Below, one piece after another: positions 55,262 to 64,000 of a stretch of DNA of 64,000 bases. The notes under the pieces were generated by a model, which saw only the letters and a list, made by a program, of their open reading frames with translations, made no database searches and was not told the DNA's origin. A program made the translations under genes and the position numbers. The stretch covers positions 22,240-86,239 of the forward strand of contig NZ_AEEB01000024.1 in the NCBI RefSeq assembly GCF_000179775.1, in the 5' to 3' direction. This stretch comes from Ahrensia sp. R2A130. GTDB taxonomy: Bacteria > Pseudomonadota > Alphaproteobacteria > Rhizobiales > Rhizobiaceae. Numbering within the stretch: position 1 is the stretch's first letter; each line of letters begins with the position of its first letter.

Positions 55262-55370
55262 GGCGGCGTTCCGAAGCGACGAGAACAGGCCGACGCATGC
55301 CATTTCACATCACAGCCAGCAAACTGTCACAAGTGCTCAAGAAATGAAGCATCAAACTGGATGTTCAGTA

Positions 55371-55390
55371 GCGCGGCACCATCGCCGCGC
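55371..55390 (-). terminator. Hairpin behind the giant surface-protein gene
   Basis: GCGCGGC/GCCGCGC, perfect 7-bp stem with 6-nt loop, 8 bp after the stop on the minus strand. No strong T-run. Confidence 0.4.
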
Positions 55391-55397
55391 CAGCGGA

Positions 55398-58300
55398 TTA
55401 GGTATCTTCCGCAGCGCGGAGCTTCGCCATCGCTTCAAACAGTCCCGACGCATGTTCCTGGGCGTTATCGCCAACCTGACAATATTCAATGCCCGGTGCG
55501 TCCGCGATGCTGCGAAGCTGGTCATTGAAGCCTAGTCCTGCCGAAGATCCATAGCCGGACACCACCAAGGGTGCAGCCAGCGTAACGGCTTCAATCTCGC
55601 CGGTTGGACCATCAATGCGAACGCCGCGCGACACCACAGAACCATCTTCAAAGTTGGCGGAAATCTTCAACTCCAGATCCCAAAGGCTCGCAGGCCGCTC
55701 AGCCACCACGAACCCGTCACGTACAATCCGCAGCCATGATGGAACCGGTGAACCGTCCAGCATTTCTACCGAATAACGAGCGACCATGCCCTGCACTTCA
55801 GGATCGAACGAGTTGTTGATGTCGATAAACAGAATGCGGTTACGCACATAGGTATCGATGATGAGATCGCCGCTTGTGCGATCGTCTTCAACACCGTCAC
55901 TGCGCAACGCATCGCCCTCGCCACCGGAACCAAGCCGGAGTGAGTAACCCGTCAGGCCTTCGATATCCCAAGAACCATTGAGCTCATCACGACCTTCAGC
56001 CTCGGTGCGGCTGGCGCTGAGCGCAGCAATTGCGTTCACAGCATCAAGAACAGCTGCGTCCTCACCCACCACATTGGAGGTGGCACGGGTGTCAGCAATG
56101 CCGTTCACCGCATCGCGTATAATGCCTTGTTGCCCGCCAAGGTCAGCAGTGCCGCTCAGATCGGAAATACCGTCGATAACATTTGTCAGGATTGGGTCGA
56201 CTTGATCGATACCGGACGTCGGACGAGGCTTGAGCGGCTCAAATGCCGTGGTGCCAGGATCATCAGTGGTGATGATACCCGGATCAACAACCGGTAGCGG
56301 CGCTGTTAGCGTTACACTCGCAGTTGCCGTGCCGCCCTGCCCGTCATCTGCGGTCACCTGGAAGCTAAAGCCTTCGCCCGGCTGCACATCATCCGGCACG
56401 TTGCCTGTGGCAATGCCGGTGGTGTGGTCCAGCGTCAGCCAGACCGGCAGACCGGTTGCAGTGAATGTCAATGTGTCGCCGTCGGGATCGACAAACAGAC
56501 TTGCCACATTCAACACGACGCTTTCTTCGGGTTGGATCTGCTGGACACCATCACGCACTGCAATCGGAGCTGGGTTGGTGAAGCTCAAATCGATCTCGAC
56601 TGAGACCGGCGCACCAGTATCCTGCGCGGTCACAGTAACCCGCACAGTTGGTGTTTGCGAAGCATCAGATGGCAACACGCCAGAGATCACACCCGTCGTA
56701 GCGTCGATAGCGAAACCAAACGGTAAGTTGGTCGCAGTGAACACCGCACCATCGGCATCGGCAAACAGGGGGGTCGTGGCAATGGCAGCGGTCTCACCGT
56801 CGATCAATGAAAGTGCAGACAGCGGCACCGCGACTGAGACCGGATCGTCCACCGGCGTCACTGTAATATCGACCGTGATTTCGCGTGTACCCGCTACCGG
56901 ATCGCTCACGCTCACGCGGAAACTGTCCGGGCCGTTATAGTCCGGGTTCGGCGTATATGTGTAATCGCCAGTCGCCGGGTCGGTGATGATCACCGTGCCG
57001 TTGGTTGCATCAAGAACAAGCGTGGCAACAGGATTGGCCGCAGCTCCGATTTCGATAGAACCGGTGAGCACTGTGTCCTCAGGCGTGGTCTGTGGAGGCT
57101 CGGACACCGTGATCGTAATCGGCGTGTTCACCACCTCGATCGTGACCGTCACTTCTGTGCTTTCGCCGCTTCCGTCCTGAACTAAGACAGTGAAAGTGTC
57201 GGTGCCAAGGAAGCCTGCATTCGGTGTGTAGTCCCATGTCAGATCAGGATTGACGATCACGGTGCCGTTGACGGGCCCTGTGCCGAGGATTTGGGTTAGT
57301 GCATCTCCATCAGGATCGGTAGCGATGGTCGTGCCGCCGATTGTTTGGGATGGTCCCGTCTCTACATTCTGATCAGTTCCCACCGGTGCGCTGTTCACAT
57401 CGGTAACCGTTATGGTCACAGTTTCCGTCTCGGTCGTACCGTTTGCGAGCACCGAGTAAGTGAAAGTGTCAGTGCCAACGAAACCGGTATCCGGTGTGTA
57501 GGTGATGTTACCGGCACCATCGAAAGTTACAGAGCCATTGCCGCCTTGAGTGACATTGTTCACCACCGCAGGCCCGGAGAACGTATCTGCCGATGCACCA
57601 GTTGTTCCGGTCAACACGTTGAAGGTTGCCGCTGTGTCTTCACGGGTCGTGACATTGTCAGGAACAGTATCGGTCACCGCAGTAACAGTGACGGACACGG
57701 TTGCGCGGTCCGTACCACCCATGCCGTCATCAGCAAGAATGATGAAGCTGTCAGCTCCAACGAAGTCAGCTTCTGGCGTGTAAGTCCAAGAGCCGCTCGG
57801 ATCGAACGTCAGCGTACCGTTTGTGGGCTGGGTATCGACGCTGAATGTGAAAGGGTCGCCCTCGGCATCTGTCGCTGTTACGACACCGATGACTGTCGTG
57901 TCTTCTGCCGTGGTCACTGCATCATCATCAGCAACCGGGGCTGCGTTGACAGCACCAACTTCGATAGTCAGTTCCGCATTGTCTGCGCCACCATTTCCAT
58001 CATCAATAGTGTAGGTGATGAGAGGCGTGCGACCGTTGAAACCTGCAGCAGGGTCGAAGGTCCATGCGCCTGCAGCGTCCATGGTGAAGCTACCAACGCT
58101 CGGAATGAGCGTCGATGCACCGAGGAAAATGGGGCCAGCGTGACCGTCAATTGTGTAGCCAGTTACCGTCAGCGCATCGCCATCAGCATCGCTATCAACA
58201 GTAGCAGGATCACCACCTTCGTCGTCAGTGATGACGTTGCCGTTGACTGAAGTATCCTGCGTCGTGGTCGCAAGATTATTCTGCGCGATAGGATTGTCGT

Positions 58301-61300
58301 TGACCGCAGTCACCGGAGAAAACGACAGCTGTGCCGTACCGAAACCACCCTGACCATCGGTCAGAACATAAGTCGCAGAGGGCACAACACCGGCATAGTT
58401 TGCTTCCGGCGTAAATGTGTAACCACCGCCTGCGCCAATGGTCAGCGTGCCAACACCCGGAATGGTTGCCGTATCACCCGCATTGAAGGAACCAGGAACA
58501 CCACCAACAGTGAAGGATACCAGCGACAACGTATCGCCGTCAGCATCAGTATCATTGGACAACACGTTGCCGCTGGATGGCATATCTTCCAACACCGCAA
58601 TCGGGCCATCATCGACACCGATCGGGCGGTCGTTGACAGCTACGATGGTGAAGGCAATCGAGCCTGTTGATTGCGGACCGGATGCAGAAGCATCGCCTTC
58701 ATCATCAGCAACGACGTACGTCGCATCGTCCACGGCGCCGGAATAGTCCGGCGCACCGATGAAGTTCAACGAGGCGAATTCAGTCACAGTGAGGACTGTG
58801 CCGTCAGCGACGGGCAGCGACGCGCCGCCGCCATCTGGCGTGTAGCTCAATGTACCCTGCGATGGCAGCGGCACGGAACCGAAGGTTATGTTGAGCGAGC
58901 CAACTGCATCGTCAGCATCTGTCGGCAGCGTAGGCGAGACGGAAACAGCAACATCTTCATCGGTGCTGACCGTATTGACGAAGCCAACGGGGCTGTCGTT
59001 TACAGGCACAATTGTGATCGTGAGAGTGCTATCGGCGGTGCCACCTTCAGGGTCGGCCACCGTGTAGGTGATCGTTGGGACAGCGCCATCATAGTCCGGC
59101 ACCGGCGCGAAGCTGTAGCTGCCATCGCCAGAAAGCGTAAGCGTACCCACCGCTGCACCACCAGTTCCGAAGATAACGGTAGGCGTATCCAAAGCAACGG
59201 CATTTGTACCACCACCGGGGATCGGAACGACAGCACCGGTAAGGGTCAACACACCGCCTTCAGGATCACTATCAACACCGCCAAGCAGTGCGCCATCTAC
59301 GATACCCGTAATGAGGTTGCCGGTAACCGTTGCATCTTCAAGCACGGTCACAGCATCTGCCAGCGCAACCGGCAGATCGTTCTGCGGTGTTATGGTGAAG
59401 GTCACGGTCGATGGCGCTGCCTGTAGGCCTTCATCGTCTTGCGCGACATAAACGAAGTCGGAAACAGTGCCTTCATATTCCGCAGCAGGGACGAAAATCA
59501 GGCTTGTGAGTTCCGCAATGCTTAACACATCGCCATTGGCGACTTCGAACGGACCGGGACCGACAGGAGCGTCTGGCGTATAAGTCAGAACACCTTCGCC
59601 AATTGCAGGAATGGCTTGTACCACGACCGAAAGATCAGCGGCCACATCATCGACATCCGTCGGCACGGTGATCGTCAGCGCGAGCGGTGTGTCTTCCAGT
59701 ACCACGAAGTCATCGTTGGAACTTGTTGGCGCATCGTTGATCGGGTTCACAATTACAGTCACCGTCGCCGGTGTAATGCCTGCCTTGCCGTCATCAATCT
59801 CGACCGTAAACGTATCAGTGCCGCTGAAGTCGTCGGTTGGTGTGTAGGTATAAGTGCCGTCCGGGTTCACCGTAACCGTACCACTAGCTGGCGGCACGGT
59901 CAGCGTTGCAGTGGGTGTGTCGCCATCAATATCCGTGATCGTGATAGTGCCAGAAACCGGAGTACCCTCGTCGGTCACCGGTGCATCGACCACCGCCACG
60001 GGCGCATCGTTGACCGGATTGATAAGCACGGCAACGGTTGCTGTCGTCGTACCACCCTGCCCATCGCTCACTTCGACAACAAAATTATCATTGCCGTTGA
60101 AGTCGGGGTTAGGCGTGTAGCTATACGTACCGTCCGTGTTCACGACCACGGTACCGTTTGTAGGTGGTGTCAAAAGCGTCGCGACAAGTGGGTCACCATC
60201 AACATCGCTCATGGTGACAAAGCCGGTGACAGGGTTGTCTTCGGACGTCACCGCCGTGTTTCCTGATGCTGTCGGAGCATCGTTCACCGATGCCACATTC
60301 ATCGTGATCCGCGCAGTTTCCACGAGGAAGCCGCCCTGCCCGTCCGGTGTCTGCACTGTGTAGAGGAATGTATCCGTACCGAAGAAATTCGCGTTTGGCG
60401 TGTAGGTGATCTGACCGGCATTGATACCGCTAGTTTCCAGAACCGCGACACCAGACTGCGGTCCGTCAACGCCTGTTCCCAGAACGGTTACGGTAGCTGC
60501 TGGACTGCTGAAACCATCAGCCGTCGCGCCATCAGGCAGACCGTTGGTCAAACCCGTAAGCGGGTTGAACACGACGGCATTGTCCTCATCCAGCGCCAGC
60601 GTGTCATCGACAGCATCAGCGGCAGATGTGATGGCAATCTCAACCACAGACGTGGCATCGGGAACGACGTCCCCGGCATCATCAAAGGTGTTCATGGTCA
60701 GTGTTTCAGCAAGGCCCGCATCCGTATGGACGTCAGCATTCGGCTGATAGGTAAGGCCATCCAGCGCAGCATTGATTTGTGCAACCGTGCCTTCAAGGGT
60801 CAATGACCCGCTGCCATCACCGGATGCGATCACGCCAGCAGTAACACCAGCCGGGCTGATCGATAATGTACCGAACGTGACGGTGACCTGAGTCGTGATC
60901 AAGCCGCTGTCGGGGTCGGCCACCGACAACTCGTTCGCAGTCCCTGCGGTAAACACAAGCGGCGTGTCTTCATTCGTCGTGGTGGACGGTATCGGACCTG
61001 TCGATGTATCTGGAGCTGTGTGCACTGCAGGATCATCCACCGCTGCAACGGTGACATTTACCTGTGCAGTTTCAGATACGGTTCCACCCTGCCCGTCCGG
61101 CGTGGTGATGGTGTATTGGAAGGAATCCGTGCCACTGAAATTCGCGTCCGGTGTGTAAGTCAGCTCACCATCGGCAGAGAATGTAACGGTGCCATTGCTT
61201 GGTCCATTTGCCCCTGTTCCGATAGCGGTCAACGTCGGACCAGCCAGCGTACCAGGCGTCTGCAGGTTCTCGAAATTGTCCGCACCACCGGTCGATCCGC

Positions 61301-64000
61301 CGCCTTGAACAGCGCCTGTAAGGACGTTCAACGTGACAGCGACATCTTCTTGCGTGGTCACAGTATCGTCCGCCGCGTCAACCCGAGCAACCACATCAAT
61401 GTCGACACTGGTCATGATAGTGAGAGGGATCAGAACGCCGGTGTCGACGGTAAGCGTAATAGTATCGCTACCGTAATAGTCTGCAACACTGTTATAGATC
61501 AGGCCGTCCAGTGCAGCCGTTACATCCGCCCAAGAACCTGTGAGGGTCACGGTAGAACTACCATTATCAGGCGACACTACGCCCGCAGTAAGATTTGCAG
61601 CCAGCGTACCGTGGTCGGCCGACAACGTTACATCAACCAGTGCTGTGGGCAGCAACCCCAGTGGTGGGCGAAGATCAAACCCGATCCCAGTGGCGACCGA
61701 GAAAATCAGAGGCGTGTCTTCCGCAACAATCTGCAGACCCGGAACTGGGTCCACCACTTCGATTGCCAATGCGGCAGTATCTGTAAGTGGCCCGCCGACA
61801 GCAGCGGAACTATCCGTCACAGTAACGGTCACCGCAGGAACCGGCCCCGAGAATGTGTTGAGCGGCAAGAAGGTAAAGTCACCATTAGCGTCGATTGTCA
61901 GTGTACCGGCAGTCGGAACATTGACGGTAGCACCGGCAGCAAAGGTTGATGGCAGACCGGCAACCGTGAAGCTTTCCACCGTTACGGTTTCACCATCCAC
62001 ATCAGAGTCGAGACCAGCACCTGTATCTTGCGTCAGAACGTTGCCAACAAGGCCGCCTACCGCGCCCGAATTGACGACATATGAATTGTCGGTCGCAACC
62101 GGCGCGTCGTTCACCGGTGAGATGGTGATATCAAGCAGGGCGATATCCGTACCGCCATTCCCGTCACTCAACGTGTAGGTGACGGATGGAACTGCCCCGT
62201 TAAAATTCGTCGCTGGCGAAAAGACGAAGCCGCCATCGTTATCCAGCGTCAACGAACCGACAATTTCACCGCCTGCATCAAAAATATCAGTAGCAACGCC
62301 CAGTGTGATCGCCACCGGTGAACCGGCAACGTCGACAGTTGCACTTGCAATCGCCAGCGTATCGCCATCAACATCACTGTCGAGGCCAGCTCCGGCGTCT
62401 GTGATGATGTTACCACCCACAGGGCCGCTGTCTTCATCAGCGGTGTAGGTGTCGTCAGCAGCGGTCGGACCATCATTGACGGATGTCACGGCGATATCGA
62501 CTGTCGCAAGCGACTGCGCACCGGCAGTATCTTCGATCACATAGTTGATTTGCGGAACGGTACCGTTGAAATCAGCAGCAGGCGTGAAGCGAAGATCACC
62601 ATTGGCGTCGATTTGAATCTCGCCTTCAACCAACGTAACCGGAACTCCCGGCGTAAGGGTCTGGCTGGTCGATGGAATGAACGCGGACACAACCTGCAAA
62701 TCGGCAGTCAGGTCTTCCTCATCACTATCAACGCCATTGCCAAGATCATCGCCAATCAAGTTGACGACGGTCAGGCCAGAATCTTCAGCAACGCTTAGAG
62801 TATCGGGAGTGGCAAGCGGAGCATCATTTTCCGCAAACACAACACCCAGCTCGAAAAGCGCCGTGGACGTTTCGCCGAACGGATCGGTAATCTCATACTC
62901 AATGTCCACAATCGGACCGGTATAGGTGCCATTTGGCGTAACGACAGCATTGCCTGCGTCATCAATCACCACTTCGCCAACACCCGGCAAGGTCAGCGTG
63001 TCGCCAACCAGTACCCAAGAAGCGCCTCCAGTATTTGGACGGTAGCGGGTGACTTCTAACACATCACCATCGGGGTCAATGTCGTTAGCCAGCACATTGA
63101 CGTTTAGCGGTGTGTTTTCACCGATGTCGTAAGCCGTTCCAAGATCATTATCGTTGATGGCCGTTGGCGCTACGTTGTCGTCCTGCACGTCGACCGTCAG
63201 CACCGCGCTATCGGACAAGGTACCGAGATCCGTCACGGTGTAGTCGATAGCGACCGTTCCAACGAAGCCACCATTACGTTGCAGGGAAAGCGCTTCGAAT
63301 TCCGCAACCGACAGGGTCCATGGTCCAGCACCTGTCAAAATGATCACAGTGTTCGTGACATCTTCACGATAGCTCAGTGCAGCATCTGCCGTAGGCGTCC
63401 ATCCATCGATTGTGACGGTCAATTCGGTCGCCACGTTATCAATATCAGTTGGCGCAACCGGATTGAGCGCGACCGCAGCATCGCCTTCAACAGCGAGCAG
63501 TTGATCGGTCGCCACAGGCGCATCATTCACAGGCAGCACATTGACCGCAATAGAACCGTTGGAACCAGCATCACTTTCAGAGGCATCGCCCTCATCGTCA
63601 AACGCTCGATAGGTGAGCGCAGCGACAGAACCATTAGCATCGGCAACGGGGGTGAAAGTCAGGCTGCTGAATTCAACAACCGTGATGATCTGACCTGTCG
63701 CTACAGGAACAATCGCCCCGCCAGGCACAGCGGTATAGCTGAATGAACCCAATGTCGTTGATGGCACCGACGTAATCTCAACCCGCAAATCGCCAGAGAC
63801 GTCATCAACATCAGTAGGCAATGTTGGGTTCAGACCAGTAGGCGTATCTTCCAGAACATCTATCGTCTGAACGAAACCATCAGGCGCATCGTTCTGTGGG
63901 TTCACCGTGATGGTAACAGTCGCCGTGTCTGTTCCGCCATTGCCGTCATCGACAGACACAGTGAACGTGTCCGTGCCGTTGAAGTCGGCAGCAGGCGTGT
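55398..64000 (-). CDS. Giant tandem-repeat (cadherin/Ig-like, tandem-95 type) surface protein, 5' end outside window
   Basis: The frame is open through the right edge, so only the C-terminal ~2,867 residues are seen and the N-terminus is missing. About twenty ~90-110-residue modules follow one another, each closing in a P(V/I)NDAPVA-type linker and many containing D.DGD.L calcium-type loops and FNGTDTFTY-like strands, as in cadherin-like and VCBS domains. Near the C-terminus come two putative-Ig modules (FADADGAVFTATNLPFGFAI and FVDPDGDTLTFTATGLPVWL), a low-complexity linker, and a ~300-residue non-repetitive end. No RTX nonapeptides, sortase motif or barrel occur in the visible part. Likely a large secreted adhesin or biofilm protein. 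Confidence 0.9.
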   Translation of the reverse strand, partial: TPAADFNGTDTFTVSVDDGNGGTDTATVTITVNPQNDAPDGFVQTIDVLEDTPTGLNPTLPTDVDDVSGDLRVEITSVPSTTLGSFSYTAVPGGAIVPVATGQIITVVEFSSLTFTPVADANGSVAALTYRAFDDEGDASESDAGSNGSIAVNVLPVNDAPVATDQLLAVEGDAAVALNPVAPTDIDNVATELTVTIDGWTPTADAALSYREDVTNTVIILTGAGPWTLSVAEFEALSLQRNGGFVGTVAIDYTVTDLGTLSDSAVLTVDVQDDNVAPTAINDNDLGTAYDIGENTPLNVNVLANDIDPDGDVLEVTRYRPNTGGASWVLVGDTLTLPGVGEVVIDDAGNAVVTPNGTYTGPIVDIEYEITDPFGETSTALFELGVVFAENDAPLATPDTLSVAEDSGLTVVNLIGDDLGNGVDSDEEDLTADLQVVSAFIPSTSQTLTPGVPVTLVEGEIQIDANGDLRFTPAADFNGTVPQINYVIEDTAGAQSLATVDIAVTSVNDGPTAADDTYTADEDSGPVGGNIITDAGAGLDSDVDGDTLAIASATVDVAGSPVAITLGVATDIFDAGGEIVGSLTLDNDGGFVFSPATNFNGAVPSVTYTLSDGNGGTDIALLDITISPVNDAPVATDNSYVVNSGAVGGLVGNVLTQDTGAGLDSDVDGETVTVESFTVAGLPSTFAAGATVNVPTAGTLTIDANGDFTFLPLNTFSGPVPAVTVTVTDSSAAVGGPLTDTAALAIEVVDPVPGLQIVAEDTPLIFSVATGIGFDLRPPLGLLPTALVDVTLSADHGTLAANLTAGVVSPDNGSSTVTLTGSWADVTAALDGLIYNSVADYYGSDTITLTVDTGVLIPLTIMTSVDIDVVARVDAADDTVTTQEDVAVTLNVLTGAVQGGGSTGGADNFENLQTPGTLAGPTLTAIGTGANGPSNGTVTFSADGELTYTPDANFSGTDSFQYTITTPDGQGGTVSETAQVNVTVAAVDDPAVHTAPDTSTGPIPSTTTNEDTPLVFTAGTANELSVADPDSGLITTQVTVTFGTLSISPAGVTAGVIASGDGSGSLTLEGTVAQINAALDGLTYQPNADVHTDAGLAETLTMNTFDDAGDVVPDATSVVEIAITSAADAVDDTLALDEDNAVVFNPLTGLTNGLPDGATADGFSSPAATVTVLGTGVDGPQSGVAVLETSGINAGQITYTPNANFFGTDTFLYTVQTPDGQGGFLVETARITMNVASVNDAPTASGNTAVTSEDNPVTGFVTMSDVDGDPLVATLLTPPTNGTVVVNTDGTYSYTPNPDFNGNDNFVVEVSDGQGGTTTATVAVLINPVNDAPVAVVDAPVTDEGTPVSGTITITDIDGDTPTATLTVPPASGTVTVNPDGTYTYTPTDDFSGTDTFTVEIDDGKAGITPATVTVIVNPINDAPTSSNDDFVVLEDTPLALTITVPTDVDDVAADLSVVVQAIPAIGEGVLTYTPDAPVGPGPFEVANGDVLSIAELTSLIFVPAAEYEGTVSDFVYVAQDDEGLQAAPSTVTFTITPQNDLPVALADAVTVLEDATVTGNLITGIVDGALLGGVDSDPEGGVLTLTGAVVPIPGGGTNAVALDTPTVIFGTGGAAVGTLTLSGDGSYSFAPVPDYDGAVPTITYTVADPEGGTADSTLTITIVPVNDSPVGFVNTVSTDEDVAVSVSPTLPTDADDAVGSLNITFGSVPLPSQGTLSYTPDGGGASLPVADGTVLTVTEFASLNFIGAPDYSGAVDDATYVVADDEGDASASGPQSTGSIAFTIVAVNDRPIGVDDGPIAVLEDMPSSGNVLSNDTDADGDTLSLVSFTVGGVPGSFNAGDTATIPGVGTLTIGAGGGYTFTPEANYAGVVPSATYVLTDGQGGFGTAQLSFSPVTAVNDNPIAQNNLATTTQDTSVNGNVITDDEGGDPATVDSDADGDALTVTGYTIDGHAGPIFLGASTLIPSVGSFTMDAAGAWTFDPAAGFNGRTPLITYTIDDGNGGADNAELTIEVGAVNAAPVADDDAVTTAEDTTVIGVVTATDAEGDPFTFSVDTQPTNGTLTFDPSGSWTYTPEADFVGADSFIILADDGMGGTDRATVSVTVTAVTDTVPDNVTTREDTAATFNVLTGTTGASADTFSGPAVVNNVTQGGNGSVTFDGAGNITYTPDTGFVGTDTFTYSVLANGTTETETVTITVTDVNSAPVGTDQNVETGPSQTIGGTTIATDPDGDALTQILGTGPVNGTVIVNPDLTWDYTPNAGFLGTDTFTVLVQDGSGESTEVTVTIEVVNTPITITVSEPPQTTPEDTVLTGSIEIGAAANPVATLVLDATNGTVIITDPATGDYTYTPNPDYNGPDSFRVSVSDPVAGTREITVDITVTPVDDPVSVAVPLSALSLIDGETAAIATTPLFADADGAVFTATNLPFGFAIDATTGVISGVLPSDASQTPTVRVTVTAQDTGAPVSVEIDLSFTNPAPIAVRDGVQQIQPEESVVLNVASLFVDPDGDTLTFTATGLPVWLTLDHTTGIATGNVPDDVQPGEGFSFQVTADDGQGGTATASVTLTAPLPVVDPGIITTDDPGTTAFEPLKPRPTSGIDQVDPILTNVIDGISDLSGTADLGGQQGIIRDAVNGIADTRATSNVVGEDAAVLDAVNAIAALSASRTEAEGRDELNGSWDIEGLTGYSLRLGSGGEGDALRSDGVEDDRTSGDLIIDTYVRNRILFIDINNSFDPEVQGMVARYSVEMLDGSPVPSWLRIVRDGFVVAERPASLWDLELKISANFEDGSVVSRGVRIDGPTGEIEAVTLAAPLVVSGYGSSAGLGFNDQLRSIADAPGIEYCQVGDNAQEHASGLFEAMAKLRAAEDT

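Noticed and set aside
54183..55298. Single 371-codon gene covering the TSUP and secreted-protein region
   Set aside because: Its first two thirds are out of frame with the TSUP transporter. The sequence splits into two overlapping genes with proper starts.
57345..58250. Long open frames on the plus strand inside the giant protein gene (for example 301 codons)
   Set aside because: Shadows of the repeat modules, low complexity and repeated in the same phase.

Overview
This window comes from the chromosome of an alphaproteobacterium, most likely order Hyphomicrobiales (Rhizobiales). The basis is gene content and order: the CtrA-pathway proteins ChpT and SciP, the DUF1134 envelope protein EipA, an aglR/aglEFGAK alpha-glucoside locus arranged as in Sinorhizobium, a serC-serA pair with a serC-type leader, and a zapA - 6S RNA - 5-formyltetrahydrofolate cyclo-ligase block. 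Base composition looks mid-50s % GC by eye. No prophage, complete insertion sequence, CRISPR array or plasmid replication gene is visible.

Layout. 0-1.5 kb: a soluble PAS/HWE histidine kinase and a DUF202 membrane protein. 1.5-12.4 kb: a polyhydroxyalkanoate (PHA) neighbourhood with a fused CoA-transferase, a class III synthase (PhaC+PhaE), an iron alcohol dehydrogenase, an acetolactate-synthase-type enzyme, a phasin, the regulator PhaR, an alpha/beta hydrolase and a succinate-semialdehyde dehydrogenase. PhaR-like inverted repeats lie in front of the phasin gene. 12.5-13.07 kb: no convincing protein gene, but many potential hairpins. 13.07-15.9 kb: znuA divergent from znuCB. 15.9-26 kb: alpha-glucoside uptake and hydrolysis genes, their LacI-type regulator behind a perfect 16-bp operator-like palindrome, a GH1 beta-glucosidase and a short-chain dehydrogenase. 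26-29.1 kb: serC-serA.

29-37.5 kb: two outer-membrane beta-barrels with a cluster of CtrA-like TTAA sites, an SGNH hydrolase, propionyl-CoA synthetase, a small DUF2256 protein, a coiled-coil membrane protein, eipA and chpT. 37.5-44.8 kb: class I fructose-bisphosphate aldolase, pgk, a YmdB-like phosphoesterase, 5-FTHF cyclo-ligase, 6S RNA, zapA, a DUF4164 protein, transketolase and a strong bidirectional terminator. 44.8-49.9 kb: a HupE/UreJ-type protein divergent from a DUF4198 protein and a PqiA-like protein, then a Fis-type HTH protein, sciP, mnmA and a CAT-anticodon tRNA.

50-64 kb looks more accessory. It holds a beta-helix autotransporter, a 544-bp stretch without a clear gene, an FAD oxidoreductase, a small secreted protein, a TSUP transporter, and at least 8.6 kb of one giant tandem-repeat surface protein that runs off the right edge.

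Common threads are carbon storage and carbon supply (PHA, glucosides, propionate, glycolysis and pentose phosphate), the CtrA cell-cycle circuit (chpT, sciP, and CtrA-like sites at eipA and the porin-like genes), and large surface proteins at the right end. A family of short palindromes with a TGTCATCCCCGC core occurs between genes three times. Most of the window is ordinary core genome. The least explained parts are the structured region at 12.6-13.05 kb, the PHA cluster's possible link to 4-hydroxybutyrate, and the giant surface protein.
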